From: WHTX01 sp038255145
GTDB lineage: Bacteria; Actinomycetota; Acidimicrobiia; Acidimicrobiales; CAIXPF01
Reading direction: 5' to 3'
Assembly (NCBI GenBank): GCA_038255145.1
Contig: JBBSLP010000041.1
Location: forward strand, 1 to 53,804
Length of the DNA: 53,804 nucleotides
Below are positions 24,867 through 33,368 of this stretch, one piece after another. Each line of letters opens with the position of its first letter. Position 1 is the stretch's first letter. The notes under the pieces were generated by a model. The model did no database searches and was not told the DNA's origin. It worked only from the letters and a program-made list of their open reading frames with translations. A program made the position numbers and the translations under genes.

Positions 24867-25420
24867 ATGATGGACACCAACACCTGGGGCACCCTGCGCT
24901 GCATCCAGGCCGTGGTGCCCCACATGCGCGAGCGCCGCTCGGGCACCATCGTGAACGTGACCTCGCTGACCGGTCGGATGGTCATGGGCGGGCACGCCGC
25001 CTACTCCATGAGCAAGGTGGCGGCCGAGGCCCTGACCGAGAACCTGGCCATCGAGATGGTCCCCTTCGGCGTGCGGGTGGCCGCCGTCGAGCCCGGCCTG
25101 GTGCGCACGCCATTGGTCCGCAAAGCGCCCCCGCCGGCCGAGCCCGGGTCGCCCTACGCGCCGTTGGGCGAGCGGGCCGGCCTCTTCTACCCGGCCATCT
25201 ACCGCAACACGGGTCGTCGGCCGCCCAGGTCGCCGAGGTGGTGTGGGAAGCGGCCACCACCGACCAGCCCCGCCTGCGCTGGATAGCCGGCGTCGACGCC
25301 GAGGCCCTGCTCCGCAACCGATCAGCGGCAGACGACGACGAGTACGTCGCCCGCGACCCCGACCCCGACCTCGAGCACTGGCGCCAGTACTGGAGCGCCC
25401 TCGCCGAGCTCGAGCTCTAG
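24867..25420 (+). pseudogene. SDR gene remnant: missing N-terminus and internal frameshift
   Basis: The frame from 24867 reads MDTNTWGTLRCIQAVVPHMR, SGTIVNVTSLTG (catalytic Ser region), AAYSMSKVA (Y-x3-K) and VRVAAVEPGLVRTPL, the C-terminal two-thirds of a short-chain dehydrogenase. The Rossmann TGxxxGIG half is absent upstream (24712-24866 has no SDR similarity). Near 25212 the sequence jumps frame: one extra G in the ACGGGTCG run would give NTGSSAAQVAEVVWEAA and carry the natural end (ALLRNRSAADDDEY, EHWRQYWSALAELEL) to a TAG at 25418-25420. The 5' loss makes it a pseudogene whether or not the frameshift is a sequencing error. Confidence 0.75.
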
Positions 25421-25437
25421 CCCGACCGACGGGCCGG

Positions 25438-26598
25438 TCAGCCCCCGGAGGCGGCGGCTTCGAGTTGGCCGTTGATGGACTGGTGGAGGTGGACGAGGGC
25501 GGGTTCGACCCGGCCGTAGACGACCTCGGGCAGGGCCCCGGACTCCAGGTTGGCCTGGATCTTCTCCATGAGGGGGAAGTCCTCGGTCCCGGTCACGTGC
25601 AGCAGCAGGTCGAGGTTCTTGATCCAGTAGCGCCGGGCCTTGTCCTCCACCGGCGGTGTGGGCGCGAACATCGATGTCGTCACCGCGGTCGTGCGCACAT
25701 CGATGGGGGTCACCCGCCACGTCTCCACGTGGTCGACCTGGTGCACGACCAACCCGTTGGGCACCAGGAAGTACTGGATGGTGCCATAGGGCAACATCGA
25801 CTGCTCGGCCTCGGGCTTGGCCAGCTCGTCGAACACCGTCTTGCGCAAGCCCACCGCCACCAGGTTGGGGCCGAAGCTCTCGAACACCGAAGGATCGGAC
25901 AGGAAGTGGGGGGCGATGCTGTCCTTGTGCAACCAGCGGATGTGGTAGGACTCGGTGAACGTGTCGAGGACGAGCTTCCAGTTCATCTTCCACGTGTGGG
26001 TGCGGCTCTCGACGTGGGTGTACGTGCCGAGCTCGAAGTTGCCCAGGTCGTCCTCGGCCCCGGCCAGCACCTCGTCGACATCTATCGACAAGCTCGGATC
26101 GCCACCGGCGCGCACGAAGATGATGCCGTAGCCCTCGCCCACGGCCACCCGGTGCAGGTTGCACTCCCGGTCGACGTCGTCGAAGGCACCCTCACTCATT
26201 GGCCGGCTGTGCAGCTTGCCGTCGAGCCCGTAGGTCCAGGCGTGGTACGGGCACACCATGCGCCGCAGTCCCTCGCCCCGGTCCTCGACCAACGGCGCGC
26301 CGCGGTGGCGGCAGGCGTTGACCATGCCGACCAGGGATCCGTCGGGCTGGCGCACCACGACCACGGGCACGCCGTCGAACGTACCCGTGAGGAACGAGCC
26401 GGGCTCGGCGCACTCGACGCTCAGGCCCATGTACGCCGGGTGGTCGCGGAACAGCACCCGCTGCTCGGCGGCGAAGCGGGCCGCGTCGGTGTAGGCCGAC
26501 GCCGGGTTGACCATGCTCGTCTCGCCGAACAGCCCGGTGAGCCGGGGTCCGGCGTCACCGATGCGCTTGAGCAGTTCGACCTGGCGTTCGTGTCGCAT
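25438..26598 (-). CDS. Rieske oxygenase alpha subunit (paralogue 1)
   Basis: This 386-aa Rieske non-haem iron oxygenase has a cluster site C96-x-H98 ... C116-x2-H119 (NACRHRGAPL, CPYHAWTYGLDG) and iron ligands H219 and H224 in TESYHIRWLH. It shares its first 12 residues (MRHERQVELLKR), NPASAY, CxHRG and many later blocks with the gene at 27481-28647, from which it is separated only by an SDR. The pair is therefore an operon-internal duplication. It has no beta subunit nearby, consistent with alpha-only (KshA/carnitine-oxygenase-like) enzymes. It is the last gene of a CaiB-Rieske-SDR-Rieske operon. Confidence 0.9.
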   Translation of the reverse strand: MRHERQVELLKRIGDAGPRLTGLFGETSMVNPASAYTDAARFAAEQRVLFRDHPAYMGLSVECAEPGSFLTGTFDGVPVVVVRQPDGSLVGMVNACRHRGAPLVEDRGEGLRRMVCPYHAWTYGLDGKLHSRPMSEGAFDDVDRECNLHRVAVGEGYGIIFVRAGGDPSLSIDVDEVLAGAEDDLGNFELGTYTHVESRTHTWKMNWKLVLDTFTESYHIRWLHKDSIAPHFLSDPSVFESFGPNLVAVGLRKTVFDELAKPEAEQSMLPYGTIQYFLVPNGLVVHQVDHVETWRVTPIDVRTTAVTTSMFAPTPPVEDKARRYWIKNLDLLLHVTGTEDFPLMEKIQANLESGALPEVVYGRVEPALVHLHQSINGQLEAAASGG

Positions 26599-26643
26599 CT
26601 CTCGCTCCCCCTCGATCCCGAATCAGCAGATCAGCGCGCCAGA

Positions 26644-27429
26644 TCAGCGCGGCATGGCGAAGCCGCCGGAGACGCTCAGCACCTGGCCGCTGAGCTGGCG
26701 GGCCTGGTTCGACGCCAGGAACAGCACCGACCAGGCGATGTCCACGGCCTCGGAACGACGCCGTAGGGGAATGCCGGACGTGATGTTGTTGATCTGGCTC
26801 TCACCCATCTTGATGTCCTTGGCCCACAGGCTGCCCTCGCCGATGGCGCCCTCGTCGGGCAGCACCAGCCCCGGGCACACGGTGTTGGCCCGGATGCCGA
26901 AGCGGCCGTACTCCTTGGCGATGGTGCGGGTGAAGGACATCACCCCGGCCTTCATGCCGCCGTAGTCGGCCATGCGGAACTCACCGAAGCCGGCGTCGCT
27001 GGAGATGGACACGATGTTGCCCTCACGGCGCTCGACCATGCGAGGCAGCACGGCCCGGGTGGCGTTCAACGTGGGGAAGAAGTTCAGCTTGTAGGCCTGG
27101 TCCCAGCGCTCGGGCGTCAGGTCGAGGAAGAACTCGGCCGTCCCGTTCCAGCCCACGTTGTTGACCAGGGTGGCCACCGGCCCGAGGTCGGCCTCGACCG
27201 AATCGGCGGCGGCCTGGGTGCCCTCCACGTCGGTCAGGTCCACCGTGTAGGCCACGGCCCGGTGCCCGGCGCTGGAGATCTCGGCCGCCGTCTTCTTGGC
27301 CATGGCCTCGTCGCGATCGAAGATGGCGACGACCGCCCCCTCCTTGGCGAACTCGTGGGAGATGGCCCGCCCGATGTTGGACGCCCCTCCGGTGACGATG
27401 ACGACCCGTCCCTCGAACCCCAGATCCAT
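26644..27429 (-). CDS. SDR-family oxidoreductase
   Basis: This 261-aa short-chain dehydrogenase has TGGASNIGRAIS near 14-25, NNVGWNG near 88-94, the catalytic Ser in VSISSDAGFG and Tyr/Lys in YGGMKAG, plus a C-terminal SGGFAMPR. It lies between two paralogous Rieske oxygenases (gaps of 45 and 51 bases) in one operon, so it probably dehydrogenates the product of one of them (for example a dihydrodiol or hydroxyacyl-CoA). The minus-strand ATG is at 27427-27429, behind a G-rich ribosome site. Confidence 0.9.
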   Translation of the reverse strand: MDLGFEGRVVIVTGGASNIGRAISHEFAKEGAVVAIFDRDEAMAKKTAAEISSAGHRAVAYTVDLTDVEGTQAAADSVEADLGPVATLVNNVGWNGTAEFFLDLTPERWDQAYKLNFFPTLNATRAVLPRMVERREGNIVSISSDAGFGEFRMADYGGMKAGVMSFTRTIAKEYGRFGIRANTVCPGLVLPDEGAIGEGSLWAKDIKMGESQINNITSGIPLRRRSEAVDIAWSVLFLASNQARQLSGQVLSVSGGFAMPR

Positions 27430-27480
27430 GCGTTCCCCCTGCTGGCAGTCGTTCAGTGGCCGTTGTTCAGCGGTGGCCGT

Positions 27481-28647
27481 TCAGGCCAGCGCTTCGCCGG
27501 CTTCGGCCAGCATCTTGTTGATGGCCGTGTGGTAGTGCGAGAGCGCCGGTTCCATCTTCCCGTAGACCACCTCGGGCATGAGGCCCGAGTCCAGGTTGCG
27601 CTGGATCCGCTGCTGGGCGGGGAAGTCCTCGGTGTTGGTCACGCCCAACAGGATGTCGAGGTTCTTGACCAGGTAGCGCCGGGTGCGATCGTCGGCGGGG
27701 CCCTTGGAGTAGATCGACGTCAGCGTGCGGCTGCGGTTGCCGGGCAGGGGCGAGATGCGCCACAGCTCGATGTGGTCGATCTGGTGCACCAGCACGGCGT
27801 TGGGGATCAACAGGTACTGGATGGTCCCGTGGGGCAGCAGTTCCCAGTCGTCCTCGTCGGCCTTCTCGAACTCGGCCAACGCGCTCTTGCGGGTACCGAT
27901 GAAGCGGGGGTTGGTGCCGTACTCGTCGTGGATCCAACGATCGAAGAGGAAGTACGGGGCGATGGAGTCCTTGTGCAGCCAGGGGATGTGGTACGGCTCG
28001 GTGAAGGTGTCCATCACGAGCTTCCAGTTCATGTCCCACTCGTGGGTGCGGGCGTCGACGGGCTCGTACTGGGCCAGGTCGAAGTCGACCAGTTCCTCTT
28101 CCGCCCCCTGGAGCACGTCCTCGGCGGTGAAGGCCGAGGCGTCGGGGTCGGCGTGGGCGAAGACCAGGCCGTAGCCCTCGGCCACGGGCACCTCGATGAG
28201 GCCGTGGGTGCGCTTGTCGACGTCGTCGAAGCCGGCCTCGGCCCCGGGGAAGGACTTGAGGCAGCCATCGAGGCCGTAGGTCCAGGCGTGGTACGGGCAG
28301 CTGATCTTGTTCAGGCCGGTGCCCATGGGCTCGACCAGCAGCGTTGCGCCGCGGTGGCGGCAGCTGTTGACGAAGCCCTTGAGGCTGCCGTCGGGCTGGC
28401 GAACCAGGGACACGGGGGCCCCACCCAGGTCGACGTTGAGGAACGAGCCCGGCTCGCGCACCTCGCCGGTCAACCCGGCGATGAGGGGGCGGCCCCGGAA
28501 CAGGACCCGCAGCTCGGCCTCGATGCGCGTCGGTGAGGTGTAGGCGCTGGCCGGGTTGTGCATGCTGGCCGCACCCAGGGGCCCCGGCCGGGGGGCGTCG
28601 ACACCCTGCAACCGCTTGAGCAGCTCCACCTGGCGTTCGTGTCGCAT
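27481..28647 (-). CDS. Rieske oxygenase alpha subunit (paralogue 2)
   Basis: This 388-aa paralogue of the gene at 25438-26598 has a Rieske site C96-x-H98 ... C117-x2-H120 (NSCRHRGATL, CPYHAWTYGLDG) and iron motif TEPYHIPWLH. The two share the MRHERQVELLKR start and the long WLHKDSIAP block but differ through the substrate-binding half, suggesting different substrates or successive steps. Its 73-bp upstream gap is notably AT-rich for this genome and carries a GAATC-N7-GATTC dyad (28682-28698), so it may have its own promoter as well as read-through from the CaiB gene. Confidence 0.9.
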   Translation of the reverse strand: MRHERQVELLKRLQGVDAPRPGPLGAASMHNPASAYTSPTRIEAELRVLFRGRPLIAGLTGEVREPGSFLNVDLGGAPVSLVRQPDGSLKGFVNSCRHRGATLLVEPMGTGLNKISCPYHAWTYGLDGCLKSFPGAEAGFDDVDKRTHGLIEVPVAEGYGLVFAHADPDASAFTAEDVLQGAEEELVDFDLAQYEPVDARTHEWDMNWKLVMDTFTEPYHIPWLHKDSIAPYFLFDRWIHDEYGTNPRFIGTRKSALAEFEKADEDDWELLPHGTIQYLLIPNAVLVHQIDHIELWRISPLPGNRSRTLTSIYSKGPADDRTRRYLVKNLDILLGVTNTEDFPAQQRIQRNLDSGLMPEVVYGKMEPALSHYHTAINKMLAEAGEALA

Positions 28648-28720
28648 CGCTGGCCCCCGGACATAGAGTGGTACAGCCTCAGAATCTACATGGGATTCGG
28701 AATTGCGGCAAGGCGGCCAG

Positions 28721-31165
28721 CTACTCGAGGACCTCGGCTGCGGCCAGGTCGCCGATGCGTTCGTCCTCGTAGCCCAGCAGGTCGTGGAGCACGTGGTAGG
28801 CGTGCTCGCCCAGGGTCGGGGCCGAGGCCGGGGCGAACGGGGGGCTGCCAGCCAACTGGAAGCGCCGACCCTCGATGGGCACCGGTCCGTGGATGGCGTG
28901 GTCGACGGTCACCCAGTGGCCCCGGTGCTCCAGCTGGGAGTCGTCCCACAGCTCGGCCGAGGTCACCGTGACGTGGGCGGGAACCCCTCTGGCCTGCAGG
29001 CGCGCCGCCAGCTCGTCGGCGTCCTGGTCGGCCGTCCACCCGGTGATGCGTTCCTCGAGCTCGGCCGCCCGGGCCAACCGCTCCTCGACCCCGAGCCGAG
29101 CCAGGTCGTCGCCGAAGCCGGCCAGTTCGCACAGGGCCCGCCACTGGTCGTCGTCCTCGCACACCAGGGCCAGCCAGCGGTCCTCACCGGCGGCGGGAGC
29201 CACGAGGTGGGGGGCCACGTTGCGGTCGCGGTTGCCGGCCCGCTCCCAGATGCGGTCGTTGACCTCGAAGTCGGCGAAGGCCGGTCCCAACGCCCACATG
29301 GCGCCCTCGGTCTGGGAGAAGTCCAGGTAGCAGCCCTCGCCAGTGACCTGACGTCGGTGCAGCGCGGCCATGAGGGCGGCGATGCCCAGCCGGGGGGACA
29401 GGTAGTCGGTGTAGCCGCCGTAGGGCCCCACGCACTGGCGGTCGGCCCAGCCGGTGGTGAAGTAGAAGCCGGCCATGGCCGCCCCCAGGTTGCCGAAGCC
29501 GGCGAAGCTGGCCATGGGCCCGGTCTGGCCCAACAGCGAGGACGACATCATGACGATGCCGGGGTTGAGCTCCCGCAGGCGCTCGTAGCTCAGCCCGAAG
29601 CGGGCCATGGCCCCGGGCGAGTAGGCCTCGGTGACCACGTCGGCCCAGCGCACCAGGTCCTCGATGACGGCGATGGCCTCGGGCTTGCGCAGATCGAGGC
29701 AGAGGCCGAGCTTGCCGGCGTTGGCGTTGAGGAACACCCCCGAGCTCTCGGCCCCGGGCTCGTTCAGCCAGAACGGGCTCAGGGTGCGGCCCATCTCGAT
29801 GCGCTCGGAGGACTCGACCCGCACGATGGTGGCCCCGTTGTCGGCCAGGCCCCGGGTGATGGACGGGCCGGCCAGGGACCACATCAGGTCGAGGATCTTG
29901 AGCCCGGCCAGGGGCGCGTGGGGATCGGGCTGTTCACTGGTCGCCGCGGGCACGGCCACCGCGGGCCGACGCACGGGGGCATCGAGCAGGTCGGCGTCCC
30001 CCTCCCCCAGCTTGGGTGCCGCCCCCAGGGGCGCCAACCGGCCGAAGGAGGGCTGGACCACCGGCCCGGGGTAGCGCACGGTGCGGCGCAGCTCGGGGTG
30101 CTCGACGTGGTCCCAGTAGTCGCGGGCCACGAAATGGTCGAAGCCGAAGACGTCCTCGATGGTGGAGGCGGGGGCGATGAGCAGCTTGCGGGTCATGGCC
30201 GCGTCGAGCAGCTCCTGCTTGCTGCGGTCGCGGACGAAGGCCTCGAGCACCGACTTGAGCCGGTCGAACTCCTCGACAGGCTCCTCACCGGTGTGCAGGT
30301 GGGTGCCGAACATGATCCAGTCCTTGTCCCTGGTGGCCTCGTCGCAGCCGCCCTCCTCCCAGATCCACTGGAACAGGCGGGCGCTGAAGGGCCCCACGGC
30401 CGCACCGAACAGGAAGGTGATGGACACGGTGCCGTCCTTGCACGGCCACACCAGGCGCACGTCGACCGGCCCCATGCGCATGCCGCCGCCGATGCGGGCC
30501 CCGGGCTGGGCCTTGAACGGTGCCGCCAGGACCTGGGACTGGGTGGCCTGCATGATCGACTCCTGGGCCGATACGTCCCCCCATCGGCCCCGACCGGTGC
30601 GGTGGCGGTCCCACAGGGCCACCAACGCGGCGTCCGCCGCGTCGCCAGCCACGTGGAACCAGGCCTGGGGCACGGCGCAGCGCACCGGGGCCCGGTCGGC
30701 GTCACCCGACAGCAGGAGCTGGCCGCCCGCGGCCAGGGCCACCAGGTCGGGGGCCTGCCAGGTCGACTTGGGGCCTTCGCTGCCGAAGGGGGTGATGGCG
30801 ATGTGGACCAGAGCGGGGTTGAGCTCGGCCAATGCGGTGCGATCGAAGCCCAGGGCTTCGAGCTGGCTCGGAGCCGCGTTCTCGAAGAGGACGTCCGCCC
30901 CCCGCGCCAGGTCGAGGAAGCGGTCGCGGTCGGTGGCCGAACCCTCGAGATCGAGGACGACGCTGCGCTTGCCCCGGTTGGCCGACCAGTGGATCAGGGA
31001 CCGTTCGGGGTCGACCACGTCGCCGGCGAAGGGCGCCAGACGCCGCGACCGGGTCCCGCCCGGCGGTTCGATGGCGATGACCTCGGCCCCCAGGCCGGCC
31101 AGGATGGCCCCCGCCACCTGACCCCGCTCGTCGGTCAGGTCCAGGACACGGATGTCGCCGAGCAT
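28721..31165 (-). CDS. Tandem CaiB/BaiF (class III) CoA-transferase fusion
   Basis: The 814-aa chain holds two complete class III CoA-transferase domains: residues ~1-390 (LGDIRVLDLTDERG, ANRGKRSVVLDLE, GRGRWGDVSAQES) and ~405-814 (LAGLKILDLMWSLAGP, NANAGKLGLCLDLRKPEA, GEGCYLDFSQTEG). The position of the usual nucleophilic Asp carries Glu in both halves (QES, TEG). Class III enzymes move CoA between acids as intertwined dimers, so a tandem chain may mimic the dimer. ATG 31163-31165 is chosen for GAGGGGGG six bases upstream. It is the first gene of the four-gene oxygenase operon and would activate the substrate. Confidence 0.9.
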   Translation of the reverse strand: MLGDIRVLDLTDERGQVAGAILAGLGAEVIAIEPPGGTRSRRLAPFAGDVVDPERSLIHWSANRGKRSVVLDLEGSATDRDRFLDLARGADVLFENAAPSQLEALGFDRTALAELNPALVHIAITPFGSEGPKSTWQAPDLVALAAGGQLLLSGDADRAPVRCAVPQAWFHVAGDAADAALVALWDRHRTGRGRWGDVSAQESIMQATQSQVLAAPFKAQPGARIGGGMRMGPVDVRLVWPCKDGTVSITFLFGAAVGPFSARLFQWIWEEGGCDEATRDKDWIMFGTHLHTGEEPVEEFDRLKSVLEAFVRDRSKQELLDAAMTRKLLIAPASTIEDVFGFDHFVARDYWDHVEHPELRRTVRYPGPVVQPSFGRLAPLGAAPKLGEGDADLLDAPVRRPAVAVPAATSEQPDPHAPLAGLKILDLMWSLAGPSITRGLADNGATIVRVESSERIEMGRTLSPFWLNEPGAESSGVFLNANAGKLGLCLDLRKPEAIAVIEDLVRWADVVTEAYSPGAMARFGLSYERLRELNPGIVMMSSSLLGQTGPMASFAGFGNLGAAMAGFYFTTGWADRQCVGPYGGYTDYLSPRLGIAALMAALHRRQVTGEGCYLDFSQTEGAMWALGPAFADFEVNDRIWERAGNRDRNVAPHLVAPAAGEDRWLALVCEDDDQWRALCELAGFGDDLARLGVEERLARAAELEERITGWTADQDADELAARLQARGVPAHVTVTSAELWDDSQLEHRGHWVTVDHAIHGPVPIEGRRFQLAGSPPFAPASAPTLGEHAYHVLHDLLGYEDERIGDLAAAEVLE

Positions 31166-31199
31166 GAGGCCCCCCTCGTCGTCCGCCCGGTCGCCCCCC

Positions 31200-31250
31200 T
31201 CGGTCAACCAGACCACCTCCACGGTAGGTCACCCAGTGACCGAGGTCACC
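31200..31250 (-). promoter_or_regulatory. Promoter with operator-like palindrome upstream of the CaiB operon
   Basis: On the minus strand, TACCGT (31226-31221) is a good -10. Immediately upstream, between -10 and the -35 area, lies the dyad GGTCAC-CCA-GTGACC (31227-31241), followed by another half-site GGTCACC (31244-31250). An operator at this position would block polymerase, so repression is the likely mode. The remaining intergenic DNA up to 31390 contains the -10 of the divergent kinase gene (TACGAT, 31369-31374). Confidence 0.5.
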
Positions 31251-31390
31251 GGTCGAGACGGCTGGAATCACGAGGTCGACGTTCGCAGCCGAGGACCCTC
31301 GAAGGCTCATCCAACCGGTGGGGGCAGGGCAGCACGACGCCGCTGACGACAGGCGCCGCCATGGCGGCGTACGATCACACCGGAGTTGTG

Positions 31391-33355
31391 ATGGATCAGC
31401 ACCGGTGGCCCTCGTTCGACAGCTACGAGATCGCGCTCCTCAACGCCCCGCGCACGTTGCGCCATGAGCGACTGCAGCTTGCCCAGGTCGAGACCGTCCC
31501 TGGGCGGCGAAAGGTGGTGCGGCGTTCGGGTGGTGCCGGCGCCGTGTATCGGATGCAAGGGCCCGCCGACGACGTCTGGGCGCTCAAGCTCTTCCACCGA
31601 TCGCTCGACCACAGCGCCGAACGCTTCGAGGTCATCAGCAACTTCCTGCACGTCCACGGCCACGAGCCGTACTTCGTCCCTTTCAGTTACGACCTCGAGG
31701 GCCTCTACGTCGAGAAGCGGTGGTGGCCGGTCCTTGTCATGCAGTGGTGCCCAGGACTGGCGCTCGATGCGCACATCGAACAGCAGGTGAACGACAGCGG
31801 CGCGATCGACAGCCAAGCGATGGCACGAGAATGGATCATGCTCCGCGCCGCTCTGCGCCGGCTGGGCGTGGTGCACGGCGACCTCCAGCACGGCAACATC
31901 CTGGTCGACGACAACCTCCACTTCCGGCTCGTCGACTACGACGGCGTAGTGGTGCCGGAGCTCGCCGTCGAGGGCATGCTCGCCACCGAGCGTGGCCACC
32001 CCGACTACCAGCATCCGCAACGGCTGACGATGAGCGACGAACCGGATCTGGCGCTGTTCCGTGCCTTCGAGGACTTCTCCTCCCTCGTGGTGTTGACGTC
32101 GCTGATGACGGTCGATCCTCAACTGTGGGAGCGCCATGGCGGTCCCGGAGGCTTGCTCCTGGGGAAGCAGGACCTGGACGACCTAGAGGGCTCTCCGGCC
32201 GTCGAGGCGATCACCGGCAGTCCCGTCGGCGCCGCCCTCATCGAGAAGTTGCGGCAGGCGTTGACGGACGTCGACCGGTCCGGCCCGCTCCTGGTGGATG
32301 CGGCCGGAGAACTCGGCATCGAGATGCCGCCTTGGAACGGGGCTCGTCGGTCCAGGAGCACAGCGCAGGCCGCGCCGGGAGGGGCCCGTCGCCGACCGGT
32401 TGCGCCCGAGCCGGGCGCAGGACCAGCACCGGCGCTGGCGGCGGACCCAGCCGCGCCCGATGCCGCCGAGGCCCGCAGCGCCCGCCAGCCGCTGAGCGTC
32501 GCCGAGATCGAGCGCCTCGTCGACGGGCTGGCCCGGGGAGGAAGCGACAGCGCGATCGCCAACGTGCTGAGCATCACTCCGGGTCGGGTGCGAGCCGAGG
32601 TGCTCCGGCTGCAACGCGAGCTGGGCGTGCCGGTGCGTCGAGAGCTCGCCCCGGCCTACCAGCGCCGGACGGCCGAGCAGCCGACCGGTGGGCCGCCGCC
32701 GGAGCCGGCGAACGTCGACGCCACCGCTGCTTCCACCGCTGTTCCCACCGACGAGGTCGTCGACGGGGCGTCGCCGTCGAACGCAGGTTCCCGGGTTCGG
32801 CGCAAGACGCAGCCGAAGAGGCCAGCCAAGGAGCTGCCCGCAGCCACGACCGATCCCGTGCCCGTGGAGGCCACGCCGGTCAAGGCGGCCCGGGTCAGGA
32901 AGGCCGCTCCGAAGAAGGCCGACCCGGCCGACAAGGCCACTCCCCCGAAGAGGGCCGACCCAGTCAGGAAGGCGGCGCCGAAGAAGGCCGACCCGGTCAG
33001 GAAGGCCGCAGCGAAGAAGGCCAACCCGGCCAACAGGGGTGCTCCGGCGAGGAAGGTCGAGGAGGACAGGCCACCGAAGCAAGCGGCGCAACAGCAGCAA
33101 CCAGGCACGGTGTCCCCGACCCCGACCCCGCCGACACCGGCGCCGAGCACCAACGGACCGCGGTTCCCCACCGAGTCGGTGCCCGTCCCGTCGGCGGCGC
33201 GGACTGCGTTCCCGACACCGGCACCGGGCGGTCTTCGGCGCGCCAACGATGCGCCGGGCTCTCCCGACACGACATCGCGGATCGGTGTGGCAGACGTGAT
33301 CAAGATCCTCGTGGTCGCCGCCGTGATCGCCGCCCTGGTGGCAGCCCTCCTCTGA
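31391..33355 (+). CDS. Protein-kinase-like protein with HTH, KAP repeats and C-terminal membrane anchor (TerY-P-like triad kinase)
   Basis: This 654-aa protein contains an atypical Ser/Thr kinase domain (~40-310) with a Gly-rich loop SGGAGAVY (46-53), Lys K66 in WALKLF, catalytic loop VHGDLQHGNI with D164 and N169, and D182-Y-D replacing DFG. Residues ~368-412 form a helix-turn-helix or helical DNA-binding-like module (SAIANVLSITPGRVRAEVLR). A disordered Lys/Ala/Pro repeat region (~495-550) and a Pro/Thr-rich linker lead to one transmembrane helix at ~633-654. GGAG at 31382-31385 supports ATG 31391; ATG 31361 is unlikely because it precedes the -10. It is convergent (13-bp gap) with the PP2C and TIR-vWA genes. 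The kinase plus C-terminal helical domain recalls the COG4248-type kinases of TerY-P triads. Confidence 0.82.
   Translation: MDQHRWPSFDSYEIALLNAPRTLRHERLQLAQVETVPGRRKVVRRSGGAGAVYRMQGPADDVWALKLFHRSLDHSAERFEVISNFLHVHGHEPYFVPFSYDLEGLYVEKRWWPVLVMQWCPGLALDAHIEQQVNDSGAIDSQAMAREWIMLRAALRRLGVVHGDLQHGNILVDDNLHFRLVDYDGVVVPELAVEGMLATERGHPDYQHPQRLTMSDEPDLALFRAFEDFSSLVVLTSLMTVDPQLWERHGGPGGLLLGKQDLDDLEGSPAVEAITGSPVGAALIEKLRQALTDVDRSGPLLVDAAGELGIEMPPWNGARRSRSTAQAAPGGARRRPVAPEPGAGPAPALAADPAAPDAAEARSARQPLSVAEIERLVDGLARGGSDSAIANVLSITPGRVRAEVLRLQRELGVPVRRELAPAYQRRTAEQPTGGPPPEPANVDATAASTAVPTDEVVDGASPSNAGSRVRRKTQPKRPAKELPAATTDPVPVEATPVKAARVRKAAPKKADPADKATPPKRADPVRKAAPKKADPVRKAAAKKANPANRGAPARKVEEDRPPKQAAQQQQPGTVSPTPTPPTPAPSTNGPRFPTESVPVPSAARTAFPTPAPGGLRRANDAPGSPDTTSRIGVADVIKILVVAAVIAALVAALL
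32894..33028 (+). repeat. In-gene tandem repeat, 33/36-bp units, in the kinase linker
   Basis: Three near-identical 33-bp units begin at 32894, 32963 and 32996, with a diverged 36-bp unit at 32927-32962. They encode VRKAAPKKADP-type repeats, a flexible basic linker prone to copy-number change. Confidence 0.8.
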
Positions 33356-33368
33356 CCGGTCTCCTGGT

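Noticed and set aside
28703..31390. Very long plus-strand open frame upstream of the triad kinase, in frame with it
   Set aside because: It is antisense to the well-supported CaiB fusion, has Gly/His/Gln-rich shadow composition, and the kinase has its own -10, SD and ATG at 31391.
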